A stretch of DNA of 64,000 nt from Bacteroidota bacterium (GTDB lineage Bacteria; Bacteroidota; Bacteroidia; Bacteroidales; Bacteroidaceae): positions 1 through 64,000 of the forward strand of contig JAEXAJ010000058.1 in assembly GCA_023458215.1 (NCBI GenBank). Reading direction: 5' to 3'. Positions 8,484-17,715 of the stretch are shown here, piece after piece. The notes beneath the pieces are model-generated. The model searched no databases, was not told where the DNA came from, and saw only the letters and a program-made list of their open reading frames with translations. A program made the translations under genes and the position numbers. Within the stretch, counting starts at the first letter, position 1. The number at the start of each line of letters is the position of its first letter.

Positions 8484-9497
8484 ATGGGAAAAATTCATTT
8501 ATTAGGAGGAAACCGCAGCTACGACAAGGACGTACAGACGGTAAAAGAAAATCAGATAACCGTATTTGAGGGTTACAGCGGTGACCGTTATGTTGTGTAC
8601 AAGGTGACCCGAGACAATTGGGGCATAAAGTACCACCTTATTAATATGCGGACATTTGAATTTCATCAAAGCGACTTAATCCGTCCCTTGTCCGAGAAAT
8701 TCGGCATTGGTATGTACTACGACAGTGAGAACCCCACGTTCTTAGACCCGATAGAGACGGCCGAGCTAGTGACAAAAGCCACACAGAAGCGAGCGGAGGA
8801 AGAACGCAAAGCAGAAGCGGAACGGCAGGAGCATGAACGTATTGCCCAAATCGGTGCGGAACGTCTTCAAATCCTCATCCCCACGGATGCAAAAGCCGTT
8901 ATCGTGGCACACTTGGAGGAAGACGAGAGCGACCCTTATACCGATTATTTCAGTTCAAGAACCGTGCGCACCGTTATTTTAGCGTTCTCCACCCATCAGC
9001 GCAACATCTTTTCGGAGATGCGCAGGGCAGCGACCCACTTTGATGAAACCGCCCATTTGGCCGAAGAAAACAAAGATTACGAGCATCGGGAGAATTGGAG
9101 CATGGGACAAGGCTATTATTTAGCCACACACAGGCGTAGCGGTTGGAGGATAGAAAAAGACCCCATTTACACCCGTGAGCAGTTTATAAAGAGCTATGCT
9201 TATATCGCAGGGAAAGAGGAAAATATCCGGCTGCAACCCTTTTGCAAGGGTCGGCAGACCGAAGCGGAACAGGAAGCCTCAACGGCAGACCTTACTAAAC
9301 TGAACATTGAAATCGTGGAGTACAGCGATAAAGCGATAGCCGTTTTCGGTGATACGAAGCCGATTAAAGAGACGTTGAAAGACCTCAACGGTCTGTTTCG
9401 TGCCAACCTCACCCACCAAGGCGAAAGGCGTGCAGGGTGGATATTTTCAAAGAAGCAGGAAGCCCGAGTAAGGGAAGCATTAACGCAATTCAATTAA
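8484..9497 (+). CDS. Hypothetical element-encoded protein with charged linker
   Basis: 337 residues. The first 95 form a compact domain, then a Glu/Lys/Arg/Ala-rich helix (about 95-125) acts as a coiled-coil linker. The last 60 residues contain EYSDKAIAVFGDTKPIK and AGWIFSKKQ, a module shared by several proteins of Bacteroidetes mobile elements. No enzymatic motif is visible. It is followed after 23 bp by the ParB-like gene, so the two are likely coexpressed and may act together in DNA handling. Confidence 0.7.
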   Translation: MGKIHLLGGNRSYDKDVQTVKENQITVFEGYSGDRYVVYKVTRDNWGIKYHLINMRTFEFHQSDLIRPLSEKFGIGMYYDSENPTFLDPIETAELVTKATQKRAEEERKAEAERQEHERIAQIGAERLQILIPTDAKAVIVAHLEEDESDPYTDYFSSRTVRTVILAFSTHQRNIFSEMRRAATHFDETAHLAEENKDYEHRENWSMGQGYYLATHRRSGWRIEKDPIYTREQFIKSYAYIAGKEENIRLQPFCKGRQTEAEQEASTADLTKLNIEIVEYSDKAIAVFGDTKPIKETLKDLNGLFRANLTHQGERRAGWIFSKKQEARVREALTQFN

Positions 9498-9520
9498 TCA
9501 CCAACTAAAAATTATCAGTT

Positions 9521-11395
9521 ATGAAAGCAACTAAGACAACAACCCCAAAGAGAAAATTAAAGAACAACAACGTGGCAGCAGTGTTGGAAGAAGTAAAAGT
9601 AACCGCTTTGGCGGTTATTCAAAAGCCGATGATGCAGATTGTAGTGCCACCGACCGAAGCAGAACCGCAACCGTCTGTTACGGTCAAGTCACCCCTCGCA
9701 GCCAGTAGCGAGGAGAAAGACCTTGATATGGCAACCGTCTTTCCGAATATGTACAACCCCCGCAAGACGTTTGATAAAACGTCTATACAGGAACTTGCGG
9801 ACAGCATTCGGGAAGTGGGTATCTTACACGCCATAGCCGTGCGCCCACGCAAAGAAGGCACAGGGTACGAGATTATTTACGGTGAACGCCGTTATCGGGC
9901 ATCGCTGCTTATCGGGGCGAAAACGATTAAAGCGGTCGTTCATTCCACCATTACGGACGAAGAAGCGGAAGATATGTCAATCACGGAAAATTTACAACGT
10001 AAGGAGGTGCGCCCCACCGAAGAAGCGGCAGCGTTCAAGCAGTTGCTCGACAAAGGGCGGTATGATATGTATTCGTTAGTGAGCCGTTTCGGGCGCAGCG
10101 AAAAGTATATTTATACCCGTTTGAAACTGACTGAACTTTATCAGCCCATAGCGGAGTTGTTGGATAAAGATGTTTTATCCATTGCCGTGGCCGAGGAAAT
10201 AAGTACATACGAGGCATCCATACAGGAGGATATTTACGAGAACCACCTCAAAGACGGTTGTAAGGGTGCCGATTGGAAGGGGTATAACTTCAACCTGTTC
10301 AAGAAGCATTTTGAGAAAGGCTACACGACCGACCTTGAGCAATATAAGTTCGACAAAACCGACTGCAAAGCCTGTTCGCACAACGCAGCCAATTACAACC
10401 TGTTTGCCGAACGTAACGGGTGCGGACATTGCACCAACCGTAAATGTCTGGAAGCCAAGAACACGGCTTATGTAGCCCAAGAAGCGGAGAAACTTTTGAA
10501 GGAAGACCCCAAACTGATTATTGCCCGAACCTATTACGGAAGCAATAACAGCACGGCACTTGAAAAGCTGGACAAGAAAGGGCATGAGATAAAGGAATTG
10601 AGCTACAATGTTTCTACCCGTTGTTTTCCGCAAGCCCCCGAAGTTCCGAACGAACAGGCATACACCGACCCGAAAGAGTACGAACAGGCGGTGGAAGTTT
10701 TCCAGCAGAAGCAGCAGACTTACACCGAGCAGGTGGAGGAACTCAACCGCAAGAAAGAGGAGGGAAGGATAAAAACCTTTGTCAAGGTGGAGCAGACAGG
10801 ACCGTCACTCTGTTATGTGGAGGTGAACAAGAAAGAAACCGCCCCCGTCAGTATCGACATACTGAAAGAGAAAGACAAACGTTTCAAGGAGATAGCAGTG
10901 GAGAAGATTGTGTCAGACACCAAAAAGGTAGTAACGGAGAACGGATACCCCGAAAGCCCGTTCACGCAGTATGAAGACGGTATGATGTATTTCATCATGC
11001 TTTCCAAGTTGCAACGGAAGAACTACCCGTTCTTCGGTATCAAAGATGCCCTCACCTATATGGATGAGAAGTTGAAAATGAAAATCGTCAGCAAACTGAC
11101 TGATGCACAACGCACCCTTATCAAACGGGACTTTATCATGTCCCACCTTTGCGAAAGTGGCCACGGTGACAACAACGCATCCAAGTTGTTACGGGATTTT
11201 GCCAATATGCACTTCCCCGACCAGTACGGCCTTGTAAAAGCCACCCATGAGGAAGAGTATCAGAAACGGCACGAACGGTTGGAAGAGAAAATAAAGGAAC
11301 TCAAAAAGGCGGAGAAAGCAGCAGCGAAAAAAGCGGAACAAGAAGTTCAGACGCAATTCGATACCTCAAACGAGAAGCCCGAACAGGCAGCCTAA
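9521..11395 (+). CDS. ParB/RepB/Spo0J-type partition protein
   Basis: 624 residues. The ParB N-terminal nuclease-like domain spans about 68-150 (NPRKTF, GILHAIAVRP, IIYGERRYRAS and MSITENLQRKEVRPTEEA). A helix-turn-helix region follows (SRFGRSEKYIYTRLKL). A Cys-rich segment (CKACSHN, CGHCTNRKC) probably binds zinc. The long C-terminus is charged and ends in a Lys/Glu/Ala helix. Large ParB proteins of this type accompany Bacteroidales conjugative elements and may serve segregation or regulation of the excised form. A ParA-like partner, TraA, lies at 25030-25794. Confidence 0.88.
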   Translation: MKATKTTTPKRKLKNNNVAAVLEEVKVTALAVIQKPMMQIVVPPTEAEPQPSVTVKSPLAASSEEKDLDMATVFPNMYNPRKTFDKTSIQELADSIREVGILHAIAVRPRKEGTGYEIIYGERRYRASLLIGAKTIKAVVHSTITDEEAEDMSITENLQRKEVRPTEEAAAFKQLLDKGRYDMYSLVSRFGRSEKYIYTRLKLTELYQPIAELLDKDVLSIAVAEEISTYEASIQEDIYENHLKDGCKGADWKGYNFNLFKKHFEKGYTTDLEQYKFDKTDCKACSHNAANYNLFAERNGCGHCTNRKCLEAKNTAYVAQEAEKLLKEDPKLIIARTYYGSNNSTALEKLDKKGHEIKELSYNVSTRCFPQAPEVPNEQAYTDPKEYEQAVEVFQQKQQTYTEQVEELNRKKEEGRIKTFVKVEQTGPSLCYVEVNKKETAPVSIDILKEKDKRFKEIAVEKIVSDTKKVVTENGYPESPFTQYEDGMMYFIMLSKLQRKNYPFFGIKDALTYMDEKLKMKIVSKLTDAQRTLIKRDFIMSHLCESGHGDNNASKLLRDFANMHFPDQYGLVKATHEEEYQKRHERLEEKIKELKKAEKAAAKKAEQEVQTQFDTSNEKPEQAA

Positions 11396-11499
11396 GCAAT
11401 AACCGAGGGGGAAACCATTCCCCCTCACATTTCACACCCGTGGGAGGACGGGGCGAAAGACCCCACCCACACCGCCACCGTAAAAGATAGACACTCAAA

Positions 11500-11739
11500 A
11501 TGAAATATATCCGAATAGCACCGAACGTGGAATACTCCACCGATATAGATTTCTTTCTTGCCCACCAAATTATCTGCATCACAGACCAGGAGGGTACGAA
11601 GTTTTGCAGCCTGATAGAAAACCGGCTTTTCATGCGTTCCGACACCCGAGCCATCAGCGAGCGGATGAAACGGAACATCATCCGTGAAATCCATCACGAG
11701 ATTTGCCGCCTATGCTACGGCGGCGAAGCGGTGGACTGA
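11500..11739 (+). CDS. Small hypothetical protein
   Basis: 79 residues with a plausible start 104 bp downstream of the ParB-like gene and a strong terminator behind it. It contains paired acidic and basic segments and no recognisable motif. Its position and base composition agree with a true element gene. It ends with TGA. Confidence 0.55.
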   Translation: MKYIRIAPNVEYSTDIDFFLAHQIICITDQEGTKFCSLIENRLFMRSDTRAISERMKRNIIREIHHEICRLCYGGEAVD

Positions 11740-11773
11740 CCTGCCACACCCCACACCGGCAAATGACATTCAG

Positions 11774-11815
11774 AAAAAAGTCGTGTAATCCTTCGGGATT
11801 GCACGGCTTTTTTCT
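11774..11815. terminator. Rho-independent terminator
   Basis: A 12-bp stem (GTCGTGTAATCC with GGATTGCACGGC, including G-U pairs) around a TTCG tetraloop, flanked by A6 on the left and T6 on the right. It can act in both directions and closes the 8158-11739 unit. Confidence 0.85.
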
Positions 11816-12106
11816 ACTTTTGTGCGATTGATAAACGAAAGGATTGAGATTATACGATTAGAAGACAGATAAATAAAAATATAGAAAGATAGCTTTAGGC
11901 TGTTTATTCCTGAACACGAAACGACCAATTTTAAGACAGGAGGATAAACGGGCGGAGTCCTTGTCATACACATATGGCACGGGCTTAACTCGTCTCCTGC
12001 GAGGTGCTTGGTCGTACCTGTGTTCAGACTTGTTAAGTTCCGTGCTTTTTTCGGCACTTGACAACACGTTTCACTGACAAGGTACTAATTTAAAACAAAT
12101 GATAAG
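11816..12106. other. Intergenic, no confident gene
   Basis: AT-rich left half and a GC-richer right half. A leftward 69-codon frame (11858-12067) is basic (QAPRRRRVKPVPY) but has no recognisable family and no clear operon partner, so it is not called. A small GTGC...GCAC hairpin with an intervening T tract lies near 12040-12058. Confidence 0.4.
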
Positions 12107-12574
12107 ATGTACGACAAGCATGTAACTTTCTTAAGCTATGCACCGGAGAAACTATTCCCTACCCGTCTGGATGAAATGAAAGAGGACAAGATCCGCAAGA
12201 CCTTGTTTCAAACCATCGCCGAACTTTACGGCAATGGCTACCGCACTTTTGTTAGTGACCTGAGCGCAGGTTTCAGCCTGATGGCAGCCGATACCGTTGT
12301 TATGCTCCGTGACAGCGATAAATGCCCCGACATCCGTCTGGTGGCGATGATAACAGGCAAACACCAGTCGGAGAAATACGATAAGTTAAGCGCCGCTCTT
12401 TTCCGCGATTTGTTGAAGCAAGCCAATGAGGTAAAGAACTTGTCAGAGAAGAAGTTTCAGGAACGAGCACTGAACAGCGGACATATCCTCTGCTATCACC
12501 ATGTGACTTCAAAAGAAATTCATGAGATGGAAACATCGGGAATTCCGTTTACCAATATTTTCAAGCTGATTTAA
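12107..12574 (+). CDS. SLOG-domain DUF1273 family protein
   Basis: 155 residues of the SLOG/DUF1273 (YpsA-like) nucleotide-binding Rossmann fold: VTFLSYAPEKL at the start, then GYRTFVSDLSAGFSLMAADTV with the glycine-rich site, and a C-terminal conserved region. Such proteins probably bind a nucleotide or nucleotide-derived ligand and are common on Bacteroidales mobile elements. It converges on the M48 gene, the two sharing the palindromic TTAA at their stop codons. Confidence 0.8.
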   Translation: MYDKHVTFLSYAPEKLFPTRLDEMKEDKIRKTLFQTIAELYGNGYRTFVSDLSAGFSLMAADTVVMLRDSDKCPDIRLVAMITGKHQSEKYDKLSAALFRDLLKQANEVKNLSEKKFQERALNSGHILCYHHVTSKEIHEMETSGIPFTNIFKLI

Positions 12575-13485
12575 TTCAATTTCTTTTCCAGTCGTGCCAC
12601 CCGCTTCTTAGTTGCAGGATGGGTACTCATGATATATTCGGTGAATGACATCCGTTCGCCGTATGTTTCCTCGGTCCACTTCAGGCGGCGCAGGAAATAA
12701 AGCAATCCTTCGCCACAGCCGTATTTTAAGGAATGGGCATCACAACGATACTCCGCATATTTGTTTATATTCACACTGAGCAAATGACTGATTCCGTAAA
12801 TCACTTTATGCACCAGCTTGTAGGTAGCATTCCATAATTCCCCTATCAGCCTTCCCACAAAGCTAAGAGCAGGAACCAACCCGAATACGATACCTCCGAT
12901 AATCCCGAACAGATAGGCAGGAATGAAATAGATACCATAGAGACAACGATAACCGAATGCTTCCATCGAATATATCAATACCTGATACACATAGTCGTAA
13001 TGTGCGATGTGTCCTATCTCATGGCAGATAACCCCTTTCAGCTCCTCATCGGAAGCCTGTTGCATCATTCCTCCGGTAATGCCTATCGTGTTGAAACCGA
13101 AGGCGGCAGCATTGGGCCGGGCATCCCTGTTACAGTAGAAGTTCAGCTTCCTCTCAACCCCCATTTCCAAGAGCAGTCGGCTTATCCTCGCTTGTTCGTT
13201 TCCGGTCAATGGCTTGAAACCCTCTTCTCTACGCAAGAACCAGACCTTTATCGGGGAAAGACAATACAAAATATGCAACAGGAGAAGATAAAACGGTAAT
13301 GTATTGATGAAATGTGAACCTAATGCCCCACTTGATAATTCTGCATAAAATGTAGGGAATATCAAATGAAAAAGACCCAGTATCAGGACATAAAACACAG
13401 TGATGAAGATTAGATTGACTATCGTCACATAGGCCAGCAGCAGCAATTTGCAGATAATGCGTAGTATCCTGAGTGTTATTTTCAT
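12571..13485 (-). CDS. M48 family membrane metalloprotease
   Basis: 304 residues. The zinc motif HEIGH sits in GVICHEIGHIAHYD (about residues 155-168) and a third-ligand region Glu appears in KYAEYRCDAH. Two N-terminal and two central hydrophobic segments make it an integral membrane protein of the HtpX/Ste24 type. It lies downstream of the tra operon on the same strand, with a 117-bp gap, and could serve the mating channel or simply be cargo. Confidence 0.88.
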   Translation of the reverse strand: MKITLRILRIICKLLLLAYVTIVNLIFITVFYVLILGLFHLIFPTFYAELSSGALGSHFINTLPFYLLLLHILYCLSPIKVWFLRREEGFKPLTGNEQARISRLLLEMGVERKLNFYCNRDARPNAAAFGFNTIGITGGMMQQASDEELKGVICHEIGHIAHYDYVYQVLIYSMEAFGYRCLYGIYFIPAYLFGIIGGIVFGLVPALSFVGRLIGELWNATYKLVHKVIYGISHLLSVNINKYAEYRCDAHSLKYGCGEGLLYFLRRLKWTEETYGERMSFTEYIMSTHPATKKRVARLEKKLN

Positions 13486-13602
13486 GCGGGAATCGTGTTT
13501 AGAATGATTTGACAGGGCAAAGGTAGGACAATTTAGTTATTTGATAGTGAAAAGGCAGCAGGAAAAGTTCCCACTGCCATTGATATACAGTCGTATGAGC
13601 TA

Positions 13603-14058
13603 TTATTGCCCCGATGAACCGCTCTCCACATCGAACGTCACGTTCATTTCTCGTTCCTGATTAAAGTTATCACGGACAAAGAATTTCAGTTCCGAACGCT
13701 TGGTGCTCGTGGAGCGGTAAAAGAGGGTGAATACCTGTTTCTCCGCTTGGTCCGTATTCAAGCCGGGAACATCCGCCAGCGGTATCACCTCACGATTGAC
13801 AAGGCGTGTGCCCTCGCTGTCGAACACTTCCCCCTTGCCGTCTATCTGAATATACCCCAGTTCATACTGCGCTTTCTCATAATCAGCCTCGCGGGTCAGG
13901 TAAAATCTGATTTCCACCGTCTCGCCCATCTCCACCTGCTTTTGCAGATGCCACGACGAGAGGGCGAAGTCGTAATCCTGCTTGATCTCTATCCCGTCAT
14001 TACACGCGCAAAGCAGCAGTGCCGACAGGAGCAAGCCTATCCATGTTCTTTTTCTCAT
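13603..14058 (-). CDS. traQ: Conjugal transfer protein TraQ (DUF3872)
   Basis: 151 residues, last gene of the leftward transfer operon. A lipobox-like LLCAC (Cys19) suggests a lipoprotein. The rest is a beta-rich domain typical of DUF3872 (FALSSWHLQKQVEMGETVEIRF). TraQ is part of the Bacteroidetes (MPF type B) mating apparatus; its exact role is unknown. TraP (primase) is absent between TraO and TraQ. Confidence 0.9.
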   Translation of the reverse strand: MRKRTWIGLLLSALLLCACNDGIEIKQDYDFALSSWHLQKQVEMGETVEIRFYLTREADYEKAQYELGYIQIDGKGEVFDSEGTRLVNREVIPLADVPGLNTDQAEKQVFTLFYRSTSTKRSELKFFVRDNFNQEREMNVTFDVESGSSGQ

Positions 14059-14074
14059 TCTATTTTCTCCTTTC

Positions 14075-14662
14075 TTAATTGATGATTATCCGAATTCCCA
14101 ATCCCACTTCCGTATGGAAGTTTCCGGCATCCGTACCGAAAAGCGCCCGTTCCTTGACCTGCATCAGCAATACCAAACGGTCTGTGAGGTAGGTTTCAAA
14201 AGCTGCTGTCAAGCCACCACCATACAGGAAGCAATCCCTATTTGTCAGCCGTGAGCCGTCGTGCAACAGGCTTTCTCCCCAATTAACGACCTCGTAGCCA
14301 CCCAATGCCGAGAGGCCGATACGGAAACAGACATTTCGTCCTTGGTCCGATAATACGGGGATGAAGTAGCCGATTTCGCCCGTGAACTGCGCTTTGGGTA
14401 TCACTTCACTCTCGTAGGTATAATCCTTTTGCAGGTAATTCGCACCGAAAAGCCAGTGCGTATGGTTTCGGTTGGTACGGGTCAGGGCCAGCGAGGTAAA
14501 ATAGTGACACTCGCCGCCGCTTTTCCATGAGAGGAAACGGTTCACACTTCCGGTAGTCAGTTGCAGGCCTGTCTGCCCGGGCAGGTCCCGTTGTGCGTTT
14601 GCCTGAGTGCCGCAAAGCAATAGGGAGGCGATTAGTATAAATAGTATTCGTTGCATATACAT
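14075..14662 (-). CDS. traO: Conjugal transfer protein TraO
   Basis: 195 residues with a signal peptide ending near NAQ (residues 22-24) and a beta-strand-rich body (FTGEIGYFIPVLSD, RIGLSALGGYEVVN), like an outer-membrane barrel-type protein. Order and size agree with TraO of CTnDOT-like elements. It begins 9 bp after the traN stop. Confidence 0.9.
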   Translation of the reverse strand: MYMQRILFILIASLLLCGTQANAQRDLPGQTGLQLTTGSVNRFLSWKSGGECHYFTSLALTRTNRNHTHWLFGANYLQKDYTYESEVIPKAQFTGEIGYFIPVLSDQGRNVCFRIGLSALGGYEVVNWGESLLHDGSRLTNRDCFLYGGGLTAAFETYLTDRLVLLMQVKERALFGTDAGNFHTEVGLGIRIIIN

Positions 14663-14671
14663 GGTCGGTTC

Positions 14672-15571
14672 TTATTTTAAATGTAATTCATTAATGGTCT
14701 TTGCCGCCACAAGGTCGGTATTCTCAATGCGGAATGACTGGTGACGGGCGCCGCCCTTCTCGTAGAACTCCACTACCAGCACCTTGTCATCGGGCAGGGT
14801 GAGTTTGGGAAGTACGAAGACATTGCGCACCGTGGCCTTTCCGTCCACCGTAACCAGATGGTTGAAAGTACGCACGGGCTCGAAACTGTTCTCCTGCATG
14901 GCGGTACGCTTGGCCACTTTCTTGTCTACCACCTTGAAACGCACGTAGTCGATGTCGAACGACACGTCGGAATAGTTGCGCATGGCGGTATGCAGATAGA
15001 GCAGGTCGTTGTTGATGTAGAGGCCTTTCAGCAGGGTTTGGATGCCGTACTTCTTGCAGCCGATGTGCTTGATGTCCCGTTTGTTCTTCTTGTAGAGGGT
15101 GTACATGATGCGGTTCACTACCAGCGGTGTTTCGCCACCCAACTCTTTCAGCTTGACAAACATACGGTCGTTTACCGTGCCGCCCATCGGGTTTTGCCTG
15201 AGCCAGTCTTCCATCTCGATGGAGAGTTGTGCGGGTTCGTCGGCATAGACTACATTAAAAGAGTAGAAACAGCCGTCGGCGGTAATGACGGAAAAATTCG
15301 TCTCACCCTCAAAGCCTTTGACGGCGGCTTTGATGCGTACCACATTCTCCGCACCCGTGGCTTTGTCGGCGATGATGTCGAACGAACCGAGGTCCACGTA
15401 CTTCACTTCCGAAGGGAAAAGGATATGCACGGTCTTCATGAAAGTCACTTCCACCTTGTGCGGAGCGATAATCTGGTTGGTAGGGAAAATCCGGGTTTCC
15501 ACCGTTTCCTGCGCTCTTGTCGTCAGTACGGCAAGAAGCATGACTACTGATAAAATGATTCTTGATTTCAT
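14672..15571 (-). CDS. traN: Conjugal transfer protein TraN (VirB9-like, DUF4138)
   Basis: 299 residues with a signal peptide (MKSRIILSVVMLLAVLTTRAQ). The N-terminal part matches the DUF4138 pattern, with VKYVDLGSFDIIADK and GCFYSFNVVYADEPAQL. It is taken to be the VirB9 equivalent of the outer-membrane core complex, interacting with TraM and TraO. Normal length. Confidence 0.92.
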   Translation of the reverse strand: MKSRIILSVVMLLAVLTTRAQETVETRIFPTNQIIAPHKVEVTFMKTVHILFPSEVKYVDLGSFDIIADKATGAENVVRIKAAVKGFEGETNFSVITADGCFYSFNVVYADEPAQLSIEMEDWLRQNPMGGTVNDRMFVKLKELGGETPLVVNRIMYTLYKKNKRDIKHIGCKKYGIQTLLKGLYINNDLLYLHTAMRNYSDVSFDIDYVRFKVVDKKVAKRTAMQENSFEPVRTFNHLVTVDGKATVRNVFVLPKLTLPDDKVLVVEFYEKGGARHQSFRIENTDLVAAKTINELHLK

Positions 15572-15577
15572 ATTTGC

Positions 15578-16804
15578 TTACTGTTGTTTTTTAGAAATGA
15601 GTAATAGTTGATAATTCGCTTTCACGGCCACCTTCACCTCACGCATCTTGGTGGCGAGGTATTGCGAGCCGCCACTCAGCACGCCCCTTGTCAGGTCCAT
15701 CGCCAACTGCTGGGCGGCACTGCTGGTAAACGAGATGCTTGTTCCGAAACCCGCCCCGATGTTGGCCGCCGCCTCTTTCATGGCAGTACGCTCGGCGGTG
15801 TTCGGGACAAACAAACCCGCCTGTCCGTCCATATCGTGCGCCGCCAGTTCCACGGGCAGGATATTGCCGGCACTCTCGATGGAGTTTACGCTAACCGTCA
15901 TCCGTTGGCCTTCGATTCTGACCGAACCGTACAGGGGCGTATTGACGGGGATAAGCACCGTTCCCACTTGCAGGGGATCCAGGAGGCGAAGCTTAATTCT
16001 CGCTCCCGTGGTTACGGTCTGGTCTTCCGCTACACAGGCACGTATCGTATTCGAGGGAAGTTCCTCACTGGCTCCCACAGCGGTGGAGAAACCATAGTTG
16101 CGGGGAATGGTGTCTAAGCCGGGAGGTGCGGCAAGCGAGGAAACCACGCTCTCCGTGGCACGTCCGGCAGCGGCAACCGTTTGCCCTTTGGCGGAAGACG
16201 GCTGGCCGGATGCCTGTATGCTTTTCACCTCGCCGTTTCCCTGTCCGGGGAAATAACGGGCGGCCAGTTCGTAGGATTTCTCCATCAGCTCCACGGGGTC
16301 TTTCTCTTTGGCCTGTTCGTGTTCCAGCCGTGCGGAAAGCTCTTTTACCTGCTTTTCGAGTTCGCTCATGCGCGGGTCCTGCCTCGGTTCTTCATAGAAC
16401 GAGCTGATTTGCCGGGAGATGACCTGTTGCTGTTGTTGCGACTCCTTGATAGCGTTTCGTCTGAGCAGGGGTTCCTGCGACGAGGACGGTTCTTGTTTCT
16501 CTGTCAGGTAATCGTCGGCCACGTCCTGCAAGGTGCGTACCTTCTCCTGCCTGCGCCGCTTGAACTCTTCCTGCTCGTAGGCTTTCGCCTTGTCCGCTTC
16601 CGTTTCGGGGGCTACCGCATCGGGAATGGAGGTGTTGATACCCGTGCTTCCTTCCGCCTGTACGCCCTCACTTGGCTTGAATATAAACCAGATGAATCCG
16701 GCACAAAGGGTGGTCAGGACGGCTACCACGCAGTAGAATTTCAGTTTCTCTTTCGCCTTGTTGTCAGGCTTCTTTTCATTTTCTTTCTTATCGGATGGTG
16801 TCAT
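15578..16804 (-). CDS. traM: Conjugal transfer protein TraM (VirB10-like)
   Basis: 408 residues: a cytoplasmic Lys/Glu-rich start, one membrane anchor (about 25-43), a long charged periplasmic linker with coiled-coil and Gln-rich stretch, and the conserved C-terminal domain (IRACVAEDQTVTTGARIKLRL and ending near TKMREVKVAVKANYQLLL). It corresponds to VirB10, spanning inner and outer membrane in the core complex. It overlaps traL by 17 bp. Confidence 0.93.
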   Translation of the reverse strand: MTPSDKKENEKKPDNKAKEKLKFYCVVAVLTTLCAGFIWFIFKPSEGVQAEGSTGINTSIPDAVAPETEADKAKAYEQEEFKRRRQEKVRTLQDVADDYLTEKQEPSSSQEPLLRRNAIKESQQQQQVISRQISSFYEEPRQDPRMSELEKQVKELSARLEHEQAKEKDPVELMEKSYELAARYFPGQGNGEVKSIQASGQPSSAKGQTVAAAGRATESVVSSLAAPPGLDTIPRNYGFSTAVGASEELPSNTIRACVAEDQTVTTGARIKLRLLDPLQVGTVLIPVNTPLYGSVRIEGQRMTVSVNSIESAGNILPVELAAHDMDGQAGLFVPNTAERTAMKEAAANIGAGFGTSISFTSSAAQQLAMDLTRGVLSGGSQYLATKMREVKVAVKANYQLLLISKKQQ

Positions 16805-17075
16805 TGGATGAATTATTTAATGGTTGATTACTGTCCGTATTGGGTAGTACAATCCGGCTGATATGCTGTACCTCAATCGGAAATCTCTCTTTCCCGCAGA
16901 ACCCGCCCACGATGTAGGCAAGGTCTACCGCAGCGAACAAGCCCAGCAGCCAGAGGATGATTACTTTTTGCTGGCGGTAGCTGAGACGTTCCCACCGCTT
17001 GCGCAGGTGGGCGATGTAGCGGTCTTTCCCCGTTCTGAACGAGGAAATGACCTTTGAGAGCGGATTATCTTTCAT
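16788..17075 (-). CDS. traL: Conjugal transfer protein TraL (DUF3989)
   Basis: 95 residues with one central membrane segment (IILWLLGLFAAVDLAYIVGG) preceded by a basic region (LRKRWERLSYRQQK), the DUF3989 pattern. It overlaps traK by 11 bp and traM by 17 bp, indicating translational coupling. Its role in the mating pore is not known. Confidence 0.88.
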   Translation of the reverse strand: MKDNPLSKVISSFRTGKDRYIAHLRKRWERLSYRQQKVIILWLLGLFAAVDLAYIVGGFCGKERFPIEVQHISRIVLPNTDSNQPLNNSSNDTIR

Positions 17076-17688
17076 ATTGCCCGATGTCCCTGTTCTCTAC
17101 GATGTTGAACCGCTCTATCATAAATCCCTGCGGATTGTTGTCGCTTCTCACGGCATTGCGGAGGCTGCACGTCGTTACGAGCGAGCGTTCCGTCACGTTG
17201 CTGGTACGGATAATGCGTTGGTGGCAATAGGTCCGCACCTCGTATGGGTAACGGTCGAAGTCGCACCGGATGCTGTCTATCCGTACCGTCTGCAAGATGT
17301 TCCCGGCTATCAGCTTGTTGAAATAACCTTTCTCCTGCAAGTTGCGGTAGTAGCTGATGGCACTCTCGTCCGAGAGATAGAGGGCGCGCTTGACGTTGCT
17401 TTCGATGGCGTCCTTATCGGGAGCGAGGGTGAAAAACAACTCGTGGAAACGCTTCACGTGTTCCCTTGCCTCTACGGGACGGTTTTGCGCCAGGTCTTGC
17501 GAGAGGGCGAGCATCAACGACTTGCCATTATCCAGTACGTAGATTTTCTGCCGCTGCGCCTCGGCAAACTCGTAAGCCTTTCATGTGGCCAGCACCGTTA
17601 TCAAGGCACACGCTCCGAGGAATATCATCCCGAACAGCCGAAGCTGCCGGAATGAGGTCTCAATATTCTTTAATGATTTGAATTCCAT
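17065..17688 (-). CDS. traK: TraK (VirB8-like) with in-frame TGA at codon 36
   Basis: Full frame of 207 codons, if the TGA at 17581-17583 (codon 36) is read as an amino acid. Before it: MEFKSLKNIETSFRQLRLFG and a membrane segment ending VLAT. After it: KAYEFAEAQRQKIYV and the VirB8-like periplasmic domain. Family members have Trp or a similar residue at this junction (xWKxYxFAEAQ), so TGG to TGA is the simplest change. There is no frameshift and the downstream part is intact. Without readthrough, only a restart at an internal Met would give the periplasmic domain alone, unanchored. The gene sits between traJ and traL. Confidence 0.88.
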
Positions 17689-17715
17689 GATTCATTCTGT
17701 TTTTTAAATGTTATA

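Noticed and set aside
11858..12067. 69-codon basic leftward frame
   Set aside because: No family, no operon partner; composition resembles chance translation of the spacer after a strong terminator.
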